Part shown: piece after piece, positions 32,925 through 42,440 of the stretch
How positions within the stretch are numbered: the stretch's first letter is position 1
Layout of the letters: each line of letters starts with the position of its first letter
From: Deltaproteobacteria bacterium
GTDB lineage: Bacteria; Chloroflexota; Dehalococcoidia; Dehalococcoidales; BS750m-G39
Direction of reading: 5' to 3'
DNA length: 60,842 bases
Assembly (NCBI GenBank): GCA_030603275.1
Contig: JAUVYB010000009.1
Coordinates: 1-60,842, forward strand
Program-made: the position numbers and the translations under genes
Notes under the pieces: generated by a model
What the model was told of the DNA's origin: nothing
The model's input: only the letters and a program-made list of their open reading frames with translations
Databases searched by the model: none

Positions 32925-34625
32925 TTAGCCGGAGGAGTAGACGTTGCGCAGCACGTCGGGGATGGTGGTGATACCCTCCTTCACCTTAAGCATGGCGTCG
33001 TGCTTCAGCGGCTCCATGCCGTCTCTTACCGCCTGTTTATGGATTTCAACGGCGGTGGCATTCTCCAGGAAGAGGTGCTTGACCTCCTCGGTTAGAGTCA
33101 GAATCTCGTATATGCCGCACTGCCCCATAAAGCCCGTGCCGCCGCACAGGTTACACCCCGCCCCCCGGTAAAACTTTTCGGGCAGCTCGTCCATTTCCTC
33201 CTTGTAGGCCGTCAGCTCCTCCGGGGACGGCTCATAGGCTTCACGGCAGTGGGGGCAGATGCGGCGCACAATCCGCTGGGCAACGGTGCCGGCCAGCGAC
33301 GAGCATATCAGGTAGGACTCAACCCCCAGGTCCTGCATCCGGAAAAGAATACCCACGGCATCGTTGGCGTGGACCGAGGAAAAGACCAGGTGTCCGGTAA
33401 GGGCCGCCTGGGTGGCTATCCTGGCCGTTTCGGTATCCCTTATCTCCCCCACTAGGATTATATCCGGGTCAAGCCGCATAAAGGCGCGGAGGCTGCTGGC
33501 AAAAGTAACCTCGGCCCTGGGGTTCACCTGGAACTGGTTGATACCGGGCAGGTGATACTCCACCGGGTCCTCGATAGTCATGATATTACGTTCCTTGCTG
33601 TTGAGCTGGTTAAGGGAAGCGTAGAGGGTGGTCGTTTTCCCCGAACCGGTAGGCCCCCCCAGCAGTATCATGCCGAAGGGAAGCTGCAGCAGCTGCTGGT
33701 ATCTTTCCAGGATACCGGGGAAAAAGCCCAGGTCGCTCAGCTCCAGCAGGGAAGCCGATTTGCGCAGGATACGCAGCACCGCCATTTCCCCGTAAACGGT
33801 ACTGGCGCAGGCTATTCGTATATCTATATTCTTGCCATCCACATTAACCGTGTACTGGCCGTCCTGGGGCCGCCTTCTTTCGGCGATATTCATGTTGGAT
33901 ATAATCTTCAGCCGGGAGAGAAGGGCGCCGTGAATTTGCATGTTCAGGGTCGTCTTATCCATCAGCACCCCGTCGATGCGGTAGCGGATGTAGAGCCTAT
34001 CTTTCTGGGGCGTGATGTGGATATCGGAAGCCCGGCTCCTTATCGCCTGGAGGATGAGCCGGTTAAGGGTGCGTATGGCCGGCACTTGAGCCTCCTCGGA
34101 AAGGAGATGCTCCGCCTTTACCTCCTCTTCCTCGGGTGGAGTTTCCAGCACCGTAATCTCTTCCCCCACCCCGCCGCCGGCGCCGTAGTTCCGGTCTATA
34201 GCCCCGCGGATTTCATCGGGGAAGCCCATCATAGGCTCAATCCGCCGCTTGGTCACGGCGGCGATATCACCGATAGTCCCCACATCCGTGGTATCGGCCA
34301 TCACCAGCGCCAGAGAATTGCCGATAACATCCAGCGGCAGCACGTTATACTTCCGGGCCAGCTCCTCGGGGATCAGCTTCATCATCTCCGGGCTGATGGT
34401 ATGCCGCTTGAGGTCAATCAGCGGCACCTTTAACTGTATACTGAGCGCCCTTGCCAGGTCACGGGAAGAAATCGCCCCCTCTTCCACCAGGACCTCCTCG
34501 AGCTTCTTTTCGCCCTGGCGGGCAACCTCGGATATTTCCTGCATCTGCTCGGCGTCAATAAGCCCTATTCTAACCAGGACTTCCTCCAGGCTATCTTTGG
34601 ACAACTCTTCGCTGGCGGTGCTCAT
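32925..34625 (-). CDS. GspE/PilB-type secretion or pilus assembly ATPase
   Basis: A 566-residue hexameric ATPase of the type II secretion/type IV pilus group. An N-terminal MshEN-like region (LEEVLVRIGLIDAEQ, LARALSIQLKVPLIDL), Walker A GPTGSGKTTTLY, Asp box EDPVEYHLPGINQ, Walker B FMRLDPDIILVGEIRD, and a C-terminal zinc motif with two CxxC pairs (CPHC, CNLC). The start at 34625 is chosen because a promoter lies just upstream, inside a longer open frame from 34691. No other pilus genes are in the window. Confidence 0.9.
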   Translation of the reverse strand: MSTASEELSKDSLEEVLVRIGLIDAEQMQEISEVARQGEKKLEEVLVEEGAISSRDLARALSIQLKVPLIDLKRHTISPEMMKLIPEELARKYNVLPLDVIGNSLALVMADTTDVGTIGDIAAVTKRRIEPMMGFPDEIRGAIDRNYGAGGGVGEEITVLETPPEEEEVKAEHLLSEEAQVPAIRTLNRLILQAIRSRASDIHITPQKDRLYIRYRIDGVLMDKTTLNMQIHGALLSRLKIISNMNIAERRRPQDGQYTVNVDGKNIDIRIACASTVYGEMAVLRILRKSASLLELSDLGFFPGILERYQQLLQLPFGMILLGGPTGSGKTTTLYASLNQLNSKERNIMTIEDPVEYHLPGINQFQVNPRAEVTFASSLRAFMRLDPDIILVGEIRDTETARIATQAALTGHLVFSSVHANDAVGILFRMQDLGVESYLICSSLAGTVAQRIVRRICPHCREAYEPSPEELTAYKEEMDELPEKFYRGAGCNLCGGTGFMGQCGIYEILTLTEEVKHLFLENATAVEIHKQAVRDGMEPLKHDAMLKVKEGITTIPDVLRNVYSSG

Positions 34626-34634
34626 CTTAAGGCC

Positions 34635-34663
34635 ATTATGGCATTCTTGTTGCCTTTTGTCAA
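34635..34663 (-). promoter_or_regulatory. Promoter of the GspE/PilB-like gene
   Basis: Minus strand: TTGACA (34663-34658), 17-bp spacer, CATAAT (34640-34635), nine bases from the ATG at 34625. Confidence 0.6.
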
Positions 34664-34792
34664 TACATTTCACTCCTATATATATTGACATATGGCACTA
34701 AATAGCATATAATGTGCCTACTGGCGTTTACGCTTATCTTTAAAATTCCTCTCGGTAATGGCGATAAAAATAGGAAAAAGGGGTAATCGGCC

Positions 34793-35182
34793 ATGGGCAA
34801 CGAGAAACAAACGGCAAACGGTAAGAAAATACTGGTAGTGGACGACGAACCGCATGTCATCAAGTCGCTGACCTTCGTATTGACTAAAGAAGGCTACGAC
34901 GTGTCTTCGGCGGACAACGGAGAAGATGCCATGACCAAGATTCGCCAGTCAAAACCGAGCCTGGTGTTTCTGGATGTGATGATGCCCAAGAAAAACGGAT
35001 ATGAAGTATGCCAGGAGGTAAAGAAAGACTCCGGCCTGCGTGATATTCGTGTCATCATGCTCACGGCCAAAGGTCAGGAAGCGGACCGGCAGCAAGGGCT
35101 GAGGGCCGGCGCCGACGAGTTCATGACCAAACCCTTCAGCCCTATGGGGATTGTGGACAAAGTCAAAGAACTACTGGGATAA
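34793..35182 (+). CDS. Single-domain response regulator (REC only)
   Basis: A 129-residue receiver domain without output domain. Acidic pocket D17-D18, phospho-acceptor D61 (FLDVMMP), T in MLTAKG and K in TKPFSP. It lies 77 bp before a large hybrid kinase and is the probable phosphorelay partner or diffusible output. Confidence 0.92.
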   Translation: MGNEKQTANGKKILVVDDEPHVIKSLTFVLTKEGYDVSSADNGEDAMTKIRQSKPSLVFLDVMMPKKNGYEVCQEVKKDSGLRDIRVIMLTAKGQEADRQQGLRAGADEFMTKPFSPMGIVDKVKELLG

Positions 35183-35259
35183 GTGATTAGCCCCGGAAGA
35201 AGCCTTAGATTTCATTGAGGGTTCGTGTTACAGCCAGATAAGAATCGGAGGGAACGAAC

Positions 35260-38200
35260 ATGAAGGTGGCAGTCAAGTTAAGCACTGGATTTCTATTCGT
35301 TGTTCTGCTGATATGGGTCACCGTCTTTTTTGCCCAGAACACCTACAACAAGATAAACGGAGAGTTTGAAACAGTCGGTGATGACATTGTTCCCAGCGTA
35401 GTCGCCCTGTCCGAGATGGAAATACTAGCCAACCAGATAGCCTATGAGATTGTTGTCTATATGAATACCGACAGCGAGGGAGATAAACAGGCCGTACTCT
35501 CGGCTGCGGAACAGCTTAAAGCGGTGGGTCAGGAATATCTGAGAAATGAAGCCCGCCGGGGTCCGGAAGCGCAACAGGAAGCTGCAGGACTGCTGGTAAA
35601 GATGAATGCCTTTGCTTCTTCGGCTACCAATCTTATTCACTTAAAAGAGCAGGGATCAGGCAGCGCTGAAATATTACTGAAACAAGTGGTATATCCGCTT
35701 TTCCCGGTTATGATTGAACAGATTGACGAATACAAAGTCGTCCGTATGGAAGAACTGGCTGCCGCCCGGGAATCCGCCCACAGAGCCTATGATTCCGGTG
35801 TGCTGATTCTCCTGCTGACCGCCGGTCTGGTCACGATTTTAGCCATGGTCGCCGCGTTCCTGATTTCAAGGTCGATTGTAAAGCCGCTTCGTGCTCTGCA
35901 TGAAGGCACAGAGATAATTGGCAAGGGCGACCTCAGTCACCGGGTGGGCACCAGGGTAAAGGACGAGATAGGCCAGCTTTCCCGGGCATTTGACCGGATG
36001 ACCGAGCAATTAACAAGCTCCACCACCTCCATTGAAAGCCTTAACAAAGAAATCGCCGAGCGTGAGCAGGCGGAGGAGCAAATCCAGCATCAGAACGAGT
36101 TCATGAATACTATATTAAATTCCCTCAGCCACCCCTTCTGCGTTTTAGACGCCGCTGATTATACGGTAAAGATGAGCAATCAAGCGGCCAAAGCGGAAGG
36201 TTTGGCCGATGCCACCACCTGTTATGGCCTCACTCACAAAAGAGACAGGCCCTGCGGCAGCAAAGAGCATCTTTGCCCGCTGGAAGAGGTCAAGAAGACC
36301 AAGAAAGCGGTGGTGGTGGAGCACACCCACTATGGCGGCAACGGCGGCATCAGGAGCGTCGAAGTTCACGGCTACCCCATTTTTGATGCCGGAGGCAAAG
36401 TCACCCAGATGATAGAGTACACTATAGACATCACCGAACGCAAGAAGATAGAAAACGAGCTGCAGGAAAGCCAGAAATTCAGTTCCACCCTGCTGCAGAA
36501 TTCACCCAACTCGGTCCTCGTCCTCGACCCGGACGCTTCGGTAAGGTACGTAAATCCCGCCTTCGAAAAGCTAACCGGCTTTACCCTGGCCGAGGTTCTC
36601 GGGGTTAAATCTCCCCACCCCTGGTGGCCCGAAGAGCAGAGGGAGGAAATCGGTGCCGCCCTTAAGAGAGCCATGGCAATGGGCGGCAAGAGGGGCGAGC
36701 GGATTTTCCAGAAGAAGAACGGGGAGCGCTTCTGGGTGGCGCTGAGCTCGACCGAGGTAAAGAGCCAGGGCAAGCAGCTCTATTTCCTGCTCAACATGAT
36801 TGATATCACCGACAGCAAGCGCATGCAGGAGGTGCTGCGGGAGAGCGAAGAGAAGCTGGAGAGGATGTTTGATTCGGTCACCGATGGCATAGTGGTGGCC
36901 GAGTTGGATGGCACCATCCTCAAGGTCAACGAAAGCGCCGTCAGGATGCACGGCTTCGTCTCCCAGTATGAGATGGTAGGCAAAAACGCCCTGGAACTGG
37001 CCGCGCCGGCTGAGCATAAAAAGATGATCGAGAACATGCGCCGGGCGATAAAACAGGGAACAATTAGAGGCTTGGAATACACTCTGCTTAGAGCAGACGG
37101 CACCGAGTTCCCCGCCGAGCTAAGCACCAGCGCCCTCAAGGACACCTCGGGCAAGGTCTTCGGCCACGTCACCATCGCCCGGGACATCACCAGGCGCAAG
37201 CAGGCGGCGGAGGTACTAAAGCAGAAGATGGAAGAACTACAGGTCGCCTACCAGAAGCTGAAGGAACTGGACCAGTTGAAGGACAGCTTCCTCTCCACGG
37301 TATCCCATGAGCTGAGGACGCCCCTCACCTCGATAAAGAGCTTCTCCGAGATTCTCCTCAGCTATGACGAAGACCGGGAAACCCAGAAGGAGTTCCTGAC
37401 CATAATCAGTGAGGAAAGCGACCGCTTAACCCGTCTGATAAACGACTTCCTGGACCTCTCCAAGATTGAATCGGGGCGGATGCAGTGGGAGACGGTAGAG
37501 ATATCGGTGGCTGAGGTTATCAAGACGGCCATAAACGCCACCCAGGCCCTGGCGGCCAAGACCAACCTTAAAGTCAAGGTAACGGTAAGCCCCAACCTGC
37601 CCACTGTCACCTCTGACAAAGACAGGCTGGTGCAGGTAGTAACCAACCTGCTCAGCAACGCCATCAAGTTTACCCCTGATGGAGGCAATATTGAGGTTAA
37701 AGCGCAAACTCTTGAGGTGGATAAGACCGGGAAAAAAGCCGATATGGTAATGGTCAGCGTCACCGATAGCGGCATTGGCATTGCCCCCAAGGACCACAAG
37801 AGCGTCTTCGAAAAATTCAAGCAGGTAGGAGATACCCTCACCGATAAACCCAAGGGGACCGGCCTCGGCCTGCCCATCTGCAAAGAGATAATAGAGCACT
37901 ACGGGGGCAAAATCTGGGTGGAAAGCGAACTGGGCAAGGGCAGCACCTTCTTCTTCTCCCTGCCGATTGCGCAGGCAGCCGGGGTGGAAGCACCGGAAGC
38001 CGGGGAGGCGGAGGAGCCGGCCGCATTGGCTATTACCAGCGACAAGAAAATACTGGTGGTGGATGACGAAGCCAACATCCGCCGTTTCTTAAGCCATGAG
38101 CTTAAAAAGAGGGGATATAGCGTGGTTCAAGCCGCCGGCGGCGATGAGGCGATAGAGCTGGCCCGGAAACACCACCCCGACCTGATAACCCTGGACGTGC

Positions 38201-38775
38201 TCATGGGCGGAATGAACGGCTTCGATGTCACCGCCGTGCTCAAGAATGACCCTGATACCAAAGATATACCGATACTGATTGTCTCGGTGGTGGAAGACAG
38301 AAAGCGGGCCTACAAGCTGGGCATAAATGACTATCTGACCAAGCCCTTCAAGATAGAGGCGCTGGTAGACAAGGTGAACCAGTTGCTGCGGGATGCCCAG
38401 AAGAAGATACTGGTGGTGGATGACGATAAAAACCTGGCCAAGTCGCTTAAATATCAGCTGGGCAAACGGGGTTACTCCACCAGTGTCGCTCACAACGGCA
38501 AACTGGCCCTGAAAAAGGTGGGCAGCCAGCCTCCGGACCTCATTCTGCTGGATATAATGATGCCGGAGATGGACGGCTATGAAGTGATGAAGGCATTGAA
38601 GCGCCAGCCGGAAGCGGCCCAGATACCCATCCTGGTGATGACCGGTATAGAAATTGACGGTAGCCGGGTCAAGGCGCTGTCGGTAGGGGCCACCGATTAT
38701 TTCACCAAATCCGGCGGCTTCGGCAAGATGTTCGAAACGATAGAAATTATTCTAGGCGGCAAACCGGAAGCTTAA
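35260..38775 (+). CDS. Hybrid sensor histidine kinase with PAS domains and two C-terminal receivers
   Basis: A 1171-residue membrane kinase. TM1 about 8-25, an extracytoplasmic helical sensor region to about 180, TM2 about 184-206, HAMP, three PAS domains (about 275-395, 400-520, 525-645), HisKA with phospho-acceptor H683 (STVSHELRTPL), HATPase_c (NAIKFTPDG, DSGIGIAP, GTGLGL), then two receivers with D979 and D1098. The first receiver reads DVLMGGMNG rather than DxMMPxMxG. GGAGGG precedes the ATG. The signal sensed is unknown. Confidence 0.93.
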   Translation: MKVAVKLSTGFLFVVLLIWVTVFFAQNTYNKINGEFETVGDDIVPSVVALSEMEILANQIAYEIVVYMNTDSEGDKQAVLSAAEQLKAVGQEYLRNEARRGPEAQQEAAGLLVKMNAFASSATNLIHLKEQGSGSAEILLKQVVYPLFPVMIEQIDEYKVVRMEELAAARESAHRAYDSGVLILLLTAGLVTILAMVAAFLISRSIVKPLRALHEGTEIIGKGDLSHRVGTRVKDEIGQLSRAFDRMTEQLTSSTTSIESLNKEIAEREQAEEQIQHQNEFMNTILNSLSHPFCVLDAADYTVKMSNQAAKAEGLADATTCYGLTHKRDRPCGSKEHLCPLEEVKKTKKAVVVEHTHYGGNGGIRSVEVHGYPIFDAGGKVTQMIEYTIDITERKKIENELQESQKFSSTLLQNSPNSVLVLDPDASVRYVNPAFEKLTGFTLAEVLGVKSPHPWWPEEQREEIGAALKRAMAMGGKRGERIFQKKNGERFWVALSSTEVKSQGKQLYFLLNMIDITDSKRMQEVLRESEEKLERMFDSVTDGIVVAELDGTILKVNESAVRMHGFVSQYEMVGKNALELAAPAEHKKMIENMRRAIKQGTIRGLEYTLLRADGTEFPAELSTSALKDTSGKVFGHVTIARDITRRKQAAEVLKQKMEELQVAYQKLKELDQLKDSFLSTVSHELRTPLTSIKSFSEILLSYDEDRETQKEFLTIISEESDRLTRLINDFLDLSKIESGRMQWETVEISVAEVIKTAINATQALAAKTNLKVKVTVSPNLPTVTSDKDRLVQVVTNLLSNAIKFTPDGGNIEVKAQTLEVDKTGKKADMVMVSVTDSGIGIAPKDHKSVFEKFKQVGDTLTDKPKGTGLGLPICKEIIEHYGGKIWVESELGKGSTFFFSLPIAQAAGVEAPEAGEAEEPAALAITSDKKILVVDDEANIRRFLSHELKKRGYSVVQAAGGDEAIELARKHHPDLITLDVLMGGMNGFDVTAVLKNDPDTKDIPILIVSVVEDRKRAYKLGINDYLTKPFKIEALVDKVNQLLRDAQKKILVVDDDKNLAKSLKYQLGKRGYSTSVAHNGKLALKKVGSQPPDLILLDIMMPEMDGYEVMKALKRQPEAAQIPILVMTGIEIDGSRVKALSVGATDYFTKSGGFGKMFETIEIILGGKPEA

Positions 38776-38800
38776 TTTAAGTCTGCCGCCGTCTTAGCTG

Positions 38801-39190
38801 TCAACTGGAACCCTTGGCCGAAAGCCAGGCGGCCACTTTGTTTAACAGCACTTCTCGTTCCACCGGCTTGGTGAGATACTCATCCGCGCCAACTTTGAGC
38901 CCGGTGGCCTTATCCGACTCCTGCCCCTTGGCCGAAAACATTAAAATAGGCAGCTGAGCAGTCGGAGGCTCACCCCGCAGGCTGTGGCAGATTTCAAAGC
39001 CGTCTATACCCGGCAGCATAACATCCAGGATAAGCAGGTCGGGGCTACCCTCCCTGGCTTTTTTAAGCCCCTCCAGCCCGTTCTGGGCGCTGATTACCTC
39101 GTAGCCCTCTTTTTCCAGTATATAGCTGGTCGCCCTTAATACACTGGGATCATCCTCAACGATTAGTATTCTCTTAGAGATGAGAATCAC
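38801..39190 (-). CDS. Single-domain response regulator (REC only)
   Basis: A 129-residue receiver: E12-D13-D14 pocket, phospho-acceptor D56 (LILDVMLPG), K in LTKPVE. It converges with the hybrid kinase, which ends 26 bp away. Its own promoter lies at 39244-39249. Together with the regulator at 34793 it brackets the kinase. Confidence 0.92.
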   Translation of the reverse strand: MILISKRILIVEDDPSVLRATSYILEKEGYEVISAQNGLEGLKKAREGSPDLLILDVMLPGIDGFEICHSLRGEPPTAQLPILMFSAKGQESDKATGLKVGADEYLTKPVEREVLLNKVAAWLSAKGSS

Positions 39191-39243
39191 CCCCTTCTGT
39201 TTCCAGGGACACTTTCCGTAATAGGAAATACCGGCTTACTAAT

Positions 39244-39249
39244 ATTATA
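39244..39249 (-). promoter_or_regulatory. -10 box of the convergent response regulator
   Basis: Perfect TATAAT on the minus strand, 54 bp ahead of the start at 39190. A TTTCTT about 16 bp upstream is the best -35 candidate. Confidence 0.45.
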
Positions 39250-39338
39250 GCATATTCATATAAAAAAGAAAGCCTTTTGGCTCTAATATATGACATTTGG
39301 CAACAAGGTGGCTTTTGAGGAGGAGTGATTGTCTTATG

Positions 39339-39367
39339 TTGACACGGCGACCAATGGACACTATGCT
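39339..39367 (+). promoter_or_regulatory. Promoter of the epimerase gene
   Basis: TTGACA (39339-39344), 17-bp spacer, TATGCT (39362-39367), 39 bp ahead of the GTG start. Confidence 0.55.
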
Positions 39368-39406
39368 CTAATCTCCGGTACAATGGTGTTAGAGGGGAGA
39401 TAGAAT

Positions 39407-40402
39407 GTGATAGTGGTCACCGGGGCTACCGGCCATGTCGGCAATGCCCTCGTCCGCCATTTAATCTCAGGCGGACAGGCGGTGTGTGCCCTGGTACTGC
39501 CTGACGACGACCTGCGCCCGCTTGCCGGCCTCGATGTAGACATTGTCTATGGCGATGTCACTGACCTCGCCAGCCTTGAATCGGCCTTCGCCGGGGCGGA
39601 TATTGTCTTCCACCTGGCCGGTATTGTCACCATCATGCCGGGTATGGAAAAGGTGCTCCAGCGGGTGAATGTGGGGGGCGTGCGTAACGTCGCCGCTGCC
39701 TGCCGCGCTGCCGGCGTCCGCCGTCTCGTCTACACCAGTTCCGTCCACGCCATCGCCGAGCCGCCGCCGGGCACGGCAATCGATGAATCCCAGCCCTTCG
39801 ACCCCGACCGTGTCCTGGGGGACTATGCCCGCAGCAAGGCCCGCGCCACCCTGCTCCTCCTCGAGGAAGTAGGCAAGGGAGGGCTTGACGCCGTCATCTG
39901 TTGCCCGACGGGCATCATCGGGCCCGGGGACTACGGAATCTCCAACGTTGGCCAGCTCATACTTGATTTCGCCAGCGGCCACCTGAAGTCATACGTAAGC
40001 GGTGCCTACGACTTCGTTGATGTGCGTGATGTTGCCCGGGGTCTCAGCCTCGCCGCCGAAAAGGGGCTAAAGGGGCGTCACTACGTCCTCTCCGGCGCCC
40101 AGGTACAGGTGCTGGAATTGATGAGGGAACTGGAGAAAGATATCGGCCACCCCGCCCCCACCTACCGGATACCCTCGGCCATAGCCCGCGCCGCCGGGGT
40201 TCTGGCCAGCGTCTACTACCGGCTGCTGCGCCGGCGGCCCGTGTTCACCGCTTACTCCATAGACGTGTTGCGCAGCAATTCCCAGGTCAGCTCGGCGCGG
40301 GCGCGCCAGGAGCTTGGCTTCAACAGCCGGCCCTGGCAAGAGTCCATCCGCGACCATGTAGAATGGTTCCGCGCCCAGGGAATACTGCCCGGGCGGGGCT
40401 AA
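39407..40402 (+). CDS. NAD-dependent epimerase/dehydratase-family protein
   Basis: A 331-residue extended-SDR protein: VTGATGHVGNALVRHL at the N terminus, D-I/V-YGDVTD, VFHLAG, catalytic S/T (YTSSVHA) and Y-x3-K (YARSKARA). It resembles dihydroflavonol-4-reductase and 3-beta-hydroxysteroid dehydrogenase relatives rather than sugar epimerases. GTG start with GAGGGGAG upstream. Monocistronic. Substrate unknown. Confidence 0.88.
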   Translation: MIVVTGATGHVGNALVRHLISGGQAVCALVLPDDDLRPLAGLDVDIVYGDVTDLASLESAFAGADIVFHLAGIVTIMPGMEKVLQRVNVGGVRNVAAACRAAGVRRLVYTSSVHAIAEPPPGTAIDESQPFDPDRVLGDYARSKARATLLLLEEVGKGGLDAVICCPTGIIGPGDYGISNVGQLILDFASGHLKSYVSGAYDFVDVRDVARGLSLAAEKGLKGRHYVLSGAQVQVLELMRELEKDIGHPAPTYRIPSAIARAAGVLASVYYRLLRRRPVFTAYSIDVLRSNSQVSSARARQELGFNSRPWQESIRDHVEWFRAQGILPGRG

Positions 40403-40442
40403 AGCTTTTATGTCGCTCTTTGGGATTCTACTGCTGAAGTCA

Positions 40443-40502
40443 GGGGTAAACAAAAAAGCACCGCTTTTTCAGCGATGCTCTTAAATTTCTTTTGGTAGCG
40501 GC
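40443..40502. repeat. Imperfect direct repeat of the tRNA-fMet 3' end and terminator
   Basis: On the minus strand it reads CGCTACCAAAAGAAATTTAA, then a GC hairpin and a T run, nearly the same as the tRNA-fMet 3' end with its terminator at 42267-42322. It abuts the stop codon of the hydrolase gene. The hairpin (AGCATCGCT/AGCGGTGCT, TTTTTTG) can terminate leftward transcription. Confidence 0.7.
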
Positions 40503-41230
40503 TATTGAGGGAACTTAAAGGCCCCCTCTCCACATTTAGAAGCGTGCAGCATCTCCACGAGTTGTTCTGTTGTCAAAACCCAGCCGTATGAACCCTTCAC
40601 CTTCATTATAGTAGCCTTGCCTATTTCTGCCCAGGAAGATGCGGTGGCATCTTCCACTAAGATTACGTCGTAACCCATATTGAATCCGTCCGTCAGGGTA
40701 TTGTCTACACAGATTCCAGTGTCTACGCCGGTAATTATGAGAGTATCAACATAGGCGCTCTTTAGCCACAGGTCGAGTTCGGTGTCCTGGAAGGCGGAAT
40801 CTCGCCTCTTAACGACTATGTGGTCCTCCTCTGCCGGTCGAAGTTCATCGAGTATCTCCGCATCCCATGTTCCCCGTACGCATGCCGGTATTCTGAGGAA
40901 TTCCGCCCTTCTCTTGGGTATAATCCGGTGCAGCCGCGTGTAAAGGTCTATGCCCGATGCCTCTCTAACCTGTTGGGTATAGAAAAGGGGTATTTGTGTT
41001 TCACGACAGGCAGCTATCACCCGCGCAACATTCGGTATGATTTGCCTGTACGCCTTGATACCAGCTCCAATAGAGCATCCGTACTCTTCGTACGAACCCC
41101 CCGGCATACAGAAGCCGTTCTGCATGTCTATGACCAGTAGGGCGGGATAAAATACGGATGGCTTTCTGCGTGGCATAACATTATGTTTCCCTTCGTTTAT
41201 TTTCCTGGAGCCATCAACCTCATTGTTCAT
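40502..41230 (-). CDS. Isochorismatase-family cysteine hydrolase
   Basis: A 242-residue alpha/beta hydrolase of the nicotinamidase/isochorismatase family. The likely triad is the Asp in LLVIDMQNGF, the Lys in VVKRRDSAF and the Cys in TGVDTGICVDNT. The in-frame ATG at 41176 (MPRRKPSVF), which has AAGGG upstream, may be the real start, removing 18 residues. Base composition is less GC-rich than in the neighbours. It lies in a two-gene islet beside tRNA-fMet. Confidence 0.87.
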   Translation of the reverse strand: MNNEVDGSRKINEGKHNVMPRRKPSVFYPALLVIDMQNGFCMPGGSYEEYGCSIGAGIKAYRQIIPNVARVIAACRETQIPLFYTQQVREASGIDLYTRLHRIIPKRRAEFLRIPACVRGTWDAEILDELRPAEEDHIVVKRRDSAFQDTELDLWLKSAYVDTLIITGVDTGICVDNTLTDGFNMGYDVILVEDATASSWAEIGKATIMKVKGSYGWVLTTEQLVEMLHASKCGEGAFKFPQ

Positions 41231-41399
41231 AGCAATATTAGCACAAGACCCCTCAGGGGCAAAATTAAAGGCAAGTCCAATAGAACTTACCTCTTGTTTT
41301 CTTTGCTAGCGGGGGCCTCGGCTAATCCCCCTGAAACCTTTTTGCAATTTAGAACACTGCTTGGTAAACTAAGCAAAATATTGTTTGGAGGGCTGGTCC

Positions 41400-42248
41400 A
41401 TGGAGATTAAATTCAACACACACGGGCTGAATTCACTGGCCACGAAAGTCTTTTTCAGCGACGAAAGCGGTTTTGAAGTTGCCTCCGTAATCGTGACCGG
41501 GAAGACCGACGCCGTTCTTATCGATGCGCAATTTGTCTTGTCAAATGCCCATCGAGTTATCGCAGAGATACAGGAAACAGGCAAAAGCCTGAAAACGATT
41601 TATATTACTCATGCCCATCCCGACCATTACTTTGGAGTTGGCACCATTGCGGAGGCTTTCCCTGAAGCCCGGGTCATAGCCATCCCTTCGGTAGCCCGTA
41701 CCATTAACAGCCAGTTTTTTGGTAAAATCGAACACTGGGAAGAAATGATAGGAGCTATCAACGTATGCAGAAAAACAGCTAATATTGAGCCTCTTACCGA
41801 GAACTACTTCGAACTGGAAGGACACCGTATTGAGATTATTCCAGAAGTGATGGGGGACATGAAATACAACACGGTGGTCTGGATCCCTTCGATAAAAACC
41901 CTGTACGGGAGCGACGTTCTTTTTAACCAGGCACACCCCTTTACCTGCGAGGTTACAGCGGAAGAACGCAAGCAGTGGATACGGGACATTGAGCGTTTAG
42001 AGACAATGGGCGCCGAGGTAATCATTCCCGGCCATCAGAAACCCGGAATGCCTTTCGACTCCAGTTCGTGCAGTTTCACCAAGGATTATCTTATCGCTAC
42101 TGATGAGGAACTGGCAAAAACGAACGATGTTGCCGGTTTTTATTACGCCATGGTAAAACGCTTCCCCGATGCCAACCTCTTTATCAGCAACGAAATGAAC
42201 TCAGGCGTGTTCAAAGGGGGATTGGATTGGAACTGGCGGGAAGATTGA
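41400..42248 (+). CDS. Metallo-beta-lactamase-fold hydrolase
   Basis: A 282-residue MBL protein with the metal motif THAHPDHYFG, a central aspartate (YGSDVLF) and terminal His (IIPGHQKPG). The start at 41400 has GGAGGG seven bases upstream; a TTG at 41385 opens the same frame. It is divergent from the isochorismatase-family gene and compositionally similar to it. Close to the group that includes glyoxalase-II-like and quorum-quenching relatives; substrate unknown. Confidence 0.88.
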   Translation: MEIKFNTHGLNSLATKVFFSDESGFEVASVIVTGKTDAVLIDAQFVLSNAHRVIAEIQETGKSLKTIYITHAHPDHYFGVGTIAEAFPEARVIAIPSVARTINSQFFGKIEHWEEMIGAINVCRKTANIEPLTENYFELEGHRIEIIPEVMGDMKYNTVVWIPSIKTLYGSDVLFNQAHPFTCEVTAEERKQWIRDIERLETMGAEVIIPGHQKPGMPFDSSSCSFTKDYLIATDEELAKTNDVAGFYYAMVKRFPDANLFISNEMNSGVFKGGLDWNWRED

Positions 42249-42266
42249 GGCGCTGTTAATTTCCTG

Positions 42267-42314
42267 GGGGCAAACAAAAAGAGCACCGCTTTTAACGGTG
42301 CCCTAAAATTCTTT
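42267..42314 (-). terminator. Terminator of tRNA-fMet
   Basis: Minus strand hairpin GGGCACCG-TTAAAA-CGGTGCTC followed by TTTTTG, starting about 13 bases after the tRNA CCA end. It forms part of the sequence repeated at 40443-40502. Confidence 0.8.
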
Positions 42315-42389
42315 TGGTAGCGGGGGTTGGATTCGAACCAACGACCTTTGGGTTATGAGCCCAACGAGCTTCCACTGCTCCACCCCGCG
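42315..42389 (-). tRNA. Initiator tRNA-fMet (CAU)
   Basis: A 75-nt cloverleaf on the minus strand with anticodon CAU. Initiator features are present: an unpaired C1-U72 position, three consecutive G-C pairs in the anticodon stem (GGG-CUCAUAA-CCC) and A11-U24 in the D stem. CCA is encoded. The T arm has GTTCGAATC. Confidence 0.96.
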
Positions 42390-42440
42390 TCAGCCCCTAA
42401 AGTATACTTTCTGGCCAATTATATGTCAACCCACTCCTGT

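Noticed and set aside
40495-40502. A second tRNA gene at the isochorismatase stop codon
   Set aside because: Only the last bases of the tRNA (CGCTACCA on the minus strand) are present; the adjacent sequence is the hydrolase coding region and does not fold as a tRNA.
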